This document shows positions 6,230 through 6,607 of a DNA stretch of 6,607 bases, in pieces. The position numbers were made by a program, and so were the translations under genes. The notes under the pieces were generated by a model that had not been told where the DNA came from, did not search any database, and saw only the letters and a program-made list of their open reading frames with translations. Source of the DNA: JAWLBW01 sp041687475 (GTDB taxonomy: Bacteria > J088 > JAWLBW01); NCBI GenBank assembly GCA_041687475.1, contig JAWLBW010000270.1, positions 1 to 6,607 on the forward strand, written 5' to 3'. The number at the start of each line of letters is the position of its first letter. The stretch's first letter is position 1.

Positions 6230-6258
6230 TTGCCCGCCGGCCGGTTCTCGGGTATACT
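6230..6258 (+). promoter_or_regulatory. sigma-70-like promoter of ilvB
   Basis: TTGCCC (6230-6235, four of six matches to TTGACA), a 17-bp spacer, then TATACT (6253-6258, five of six matches to TATAAT). Transcription would start near 6265, giving an untranslated leader of about 220 nt before ilvB. The spacer contains the palindrome CCGGCCGG (6237-6244). This is the best plus-strand promoter in the region, and its placement upstream of an attenuator-like structure supports it. Confidence 0.6.
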
Positions 6259-6278
6259 TTGATCATCTTTCAGTCGCC

Positions 6279-6300
6279 GTTTCCGGCAATTCCTGGAAAC
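6279..6300 (+). promoter_or_regulatory. leader hairpin 1
   Basis: GTTTCCGG pairs with CC(T)GGAAAC with one bulged T and the 5-nt apical loop CAATT, close to the predicted 5' end of the ilvB leader RNA. A role in antitermination or RNA stability is inferred only from its position. Confidence 0.4.
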
Positions 6301-6325
6301 CGTCGGTCGTGCCGGCCTCACCGAT

Positions 6326-6350
6326 CGTGGCGTCGGCCACGGGAATTTTT
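6326..6350 (+). promoter_or_regulatory. leader hairpin 2 followed by TTTTT
   Basis: CGTGGC (6326-6331) pairs with GCCACG (6336-6341) around a 4-nt loop. GGAA and then TTTTT (6346-6350) follow. The stem is short and the T-tract is 4 nt away, so this looks more like a pause or a weak terminator than an efficient one. Confidence 0.35.
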
Positions 6351-6372
6351 CAGGCAACCCCTGATGTTCCCC

Positions 6373-6404
6373 CGGCGTTCTGTTCTCAACAGAGCGGCCG
6401 TTTT
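6373..6404 (+). promoter_or_regulatory. leader hairpin 3 followed by TTTT
   Basis: CGGCGTTCTGTT (6373-6384) pairs with AACAGAGCG plus CCG (6388-6400), with one G-U pair and one bulged G, around the 3-nt loop CTC. TTTT (6401-6404) follows directly. It is a stable hairpin in the middle of the ilvB leader, terminator-like but with a short T-tract. It may act as an additional terminator, a pause site, or one arm of an alternative fold. Confidence 0.45.
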
Positions 6405-6437
6405 GACGTGGCGAACCCACGGCAGAAGAACTGAACC

Positions 6438-6472
6438 ATGGCAAGGCGATCCCTTGCCATCTGATTTTTTTT
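6438..6472 (+). terminator. intrinsic terminator in the ilvB leader (probable attenuator)
   Basis: ATGGCAAGG (6438-6446) pairs perfectly with CCTTGCCAT (6452-6460) around the loop CGATC. CTGA and then eight T residues (6465-6472) follow. It ends just before the ilvB Shine-Dalgarno, downstream of a plausible promoter and with no protein gene on this strand between them. That placement is typical of a transcription attenuator rather than an end-of-gene terminator. The 4-nt gap before the T-tract may make it only partly efficient. GGCAA of the left arm also occurs at 6285-6289 and 6353-6357, so either upstream copy could pair with TTGCC of the right arm as an antiterminator. Confidence 0.75.
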
Positions 6473-6473
6473 C

Positions 6474-6480
6474 AGGAGGG
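6474..6480 (+). promoter_or_regulatory. strong ribosome binding site of ilvB
   Basis: AGGAGGG lies directly after the T-tract of the leader terminator and 6 nt before ATG 6487. It fixes that ATG as the main ilvB start, in preference to the in-frame ATG at 6364, which has no good ribosome site. Confidence 0.85.
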
Positions 6481-6486
6481 AGTTCC

Positions 6487-6607
6487 ATGAAACGCACCGG
6501 CGCGCAGCGGTTTTTGAATGCGCTGCAACGCGAAGGTGTCGACACCATCTTCGGCTACCCGGGCGGCGTGCTGCTTGGTCTGTACGACCACCTTTACGAC
6601 GCCAAGA
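6487..6607 (+). CDS. ilvB: acetolactate synthase large subunit, 3' end outside window
   Basis: The first 40 residues are visible (MKRTGAQRFLNALQREGVDT, then IFGYPGGVLLGLYDHLYDAK). They match the start of the N-terminal thiamine-diphosphate-binding domain of acetohydroxyacid synthase catalytic subunits: GA at the N-terminus, a helix with L..EGVDTIF, the signature GYPGG, then a YD.LYDA helix. The catalytic glutamate lies just beyond the window edge. The enzyme condenses pyruvate with pyruvate or 2-oxobutyrate, the first common step of valine, leucine and isoleucine synthesis, with FAD and Mg2+ and usually an IlvN/IlvH small subunit, which may follow downstream. The start is firm from the Shine-Dalgarno at 6474-6480. 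The leader terminator suggests attenuation control. Other thiamine-diphosphate enzymes share this fold, but the GYPGG context favours acetolactate synthase. Whether it is the anabolic enzyme cannot be checked from this fragment. Confidence 0.88.
   Translation, partial: MKRTGAQRFLNALQREGVDTIFGYPGGVLLGLYDHLYDAK

Larger units (their letters stand above)
6107..6486. other. divergent intergenic region between acyltransferase and ilvB
   Basis: The left half (6107-6205) shows no gene and no recognisable minus-strand promoter for the acyltransferase gene. The right half holds a heptad repeat, the ilvB promoter, a hairpin-rich leader, a terminator and the ribosome site, described separately. The leader is open in two plus-strand frames (GTG or TTG starts, no ribosome sites), which I take as noncoding openness of G+C-rich DNA. 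Confidence 0.6.

Noticed and set aside
6309..6434. A GTG-initiated leader peptide (VPASPIVASATGIFQ and so on) ending just before the ilvB terminator
   Set aside because: It has no Shine-Dalgarno and no run of Leu, Val or Ile codons; the scattered Val and Ile residues are not enough for a classical leader peptide.
6318..6548. A 76-codon minus-strand frame over the ilvB leader and start
   Set aside because: It runs opposite the ilvB start and terminator, with no recognisable domain; a shadow of G+C-rich DNA.

Overview
This is a G+C-rich bacterial window (about 60% by eye). The organism is probably Gram-negative, perhaps a delta-proteobacterial or related lineage, but nothing here fixes the taxon. 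Coding density is ordinary. The six genes are mostly single transcription units separated by structured intergenic DNA rather than one operon. There are no tRNA or rRNA genes, insertion sequences, phage genes or CRISPR arrays.

Layout. (1) Position 1 to 1871, plus strand: the 3' part of a gene for a PHP-type metallohydrolase of the CehA/McbA kind. Its stop codon lies inside a perfect 32-bp palindrome, which is followed by heptanucleotide repeats and a textbook intrinsic terminator (1928-1964). (2) 1965-2398: a gap of about 430 bp without a convincing gene, containing a short 9-nt repeat, several hairpins and a possible minus-strand promoter. (3) 2399-2785, plus: a small single-domain STAS/SpoIIAA-like protein. 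It converges on (4) 2825-3862, minus: a class I SAM-dependent O-methyltransferase with an N-terminal winged-helix dimerisation domain. A perfect 13-bp stem lies between the two. (5) 3995-5155, plus, divergent from (4): a second protein of the same architecture whose SAM-binding and catalytic motifs look eroded. (6) 5165-6073, minus, convergent with (5) with a 9-bp gap: a PlsC/MGAT-like lysophospholipid acyltransferase. (7) 6230-6486: a promoter and a leader of about 220 nt ending in a Rho-independent terminator directly before the ribosome binding site of (8) 6487 to the window end, plus: the first 40 codons of an acetolactate synthase large subunit gene (ilvB).

How the parts relate. The two methyltransferase-fold genes share a 132-bp divergent promoter region and may be co-regulated. 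One is predicted active and the other is predicted atypical or non-catalytic, so an enzyme/partner or enzyme/regulator pair is possible but unproven. The acyltransferase suggests membrane lipid or lipid-conjugate chemistry nearby, but no shared pathway can be shown. The clearest regulatory signal is the ilvB leader, whose promoter, hairpins, terminator and strong Shine-Dalgarno are arranged as expected for transcription attenuation of branched-chain amino acid synthesis. I found no clear leader peptide with a run of Leu/Val/Ile codons, so the sensing mechanism is unknown. No wholly new multi-gene system is evident.
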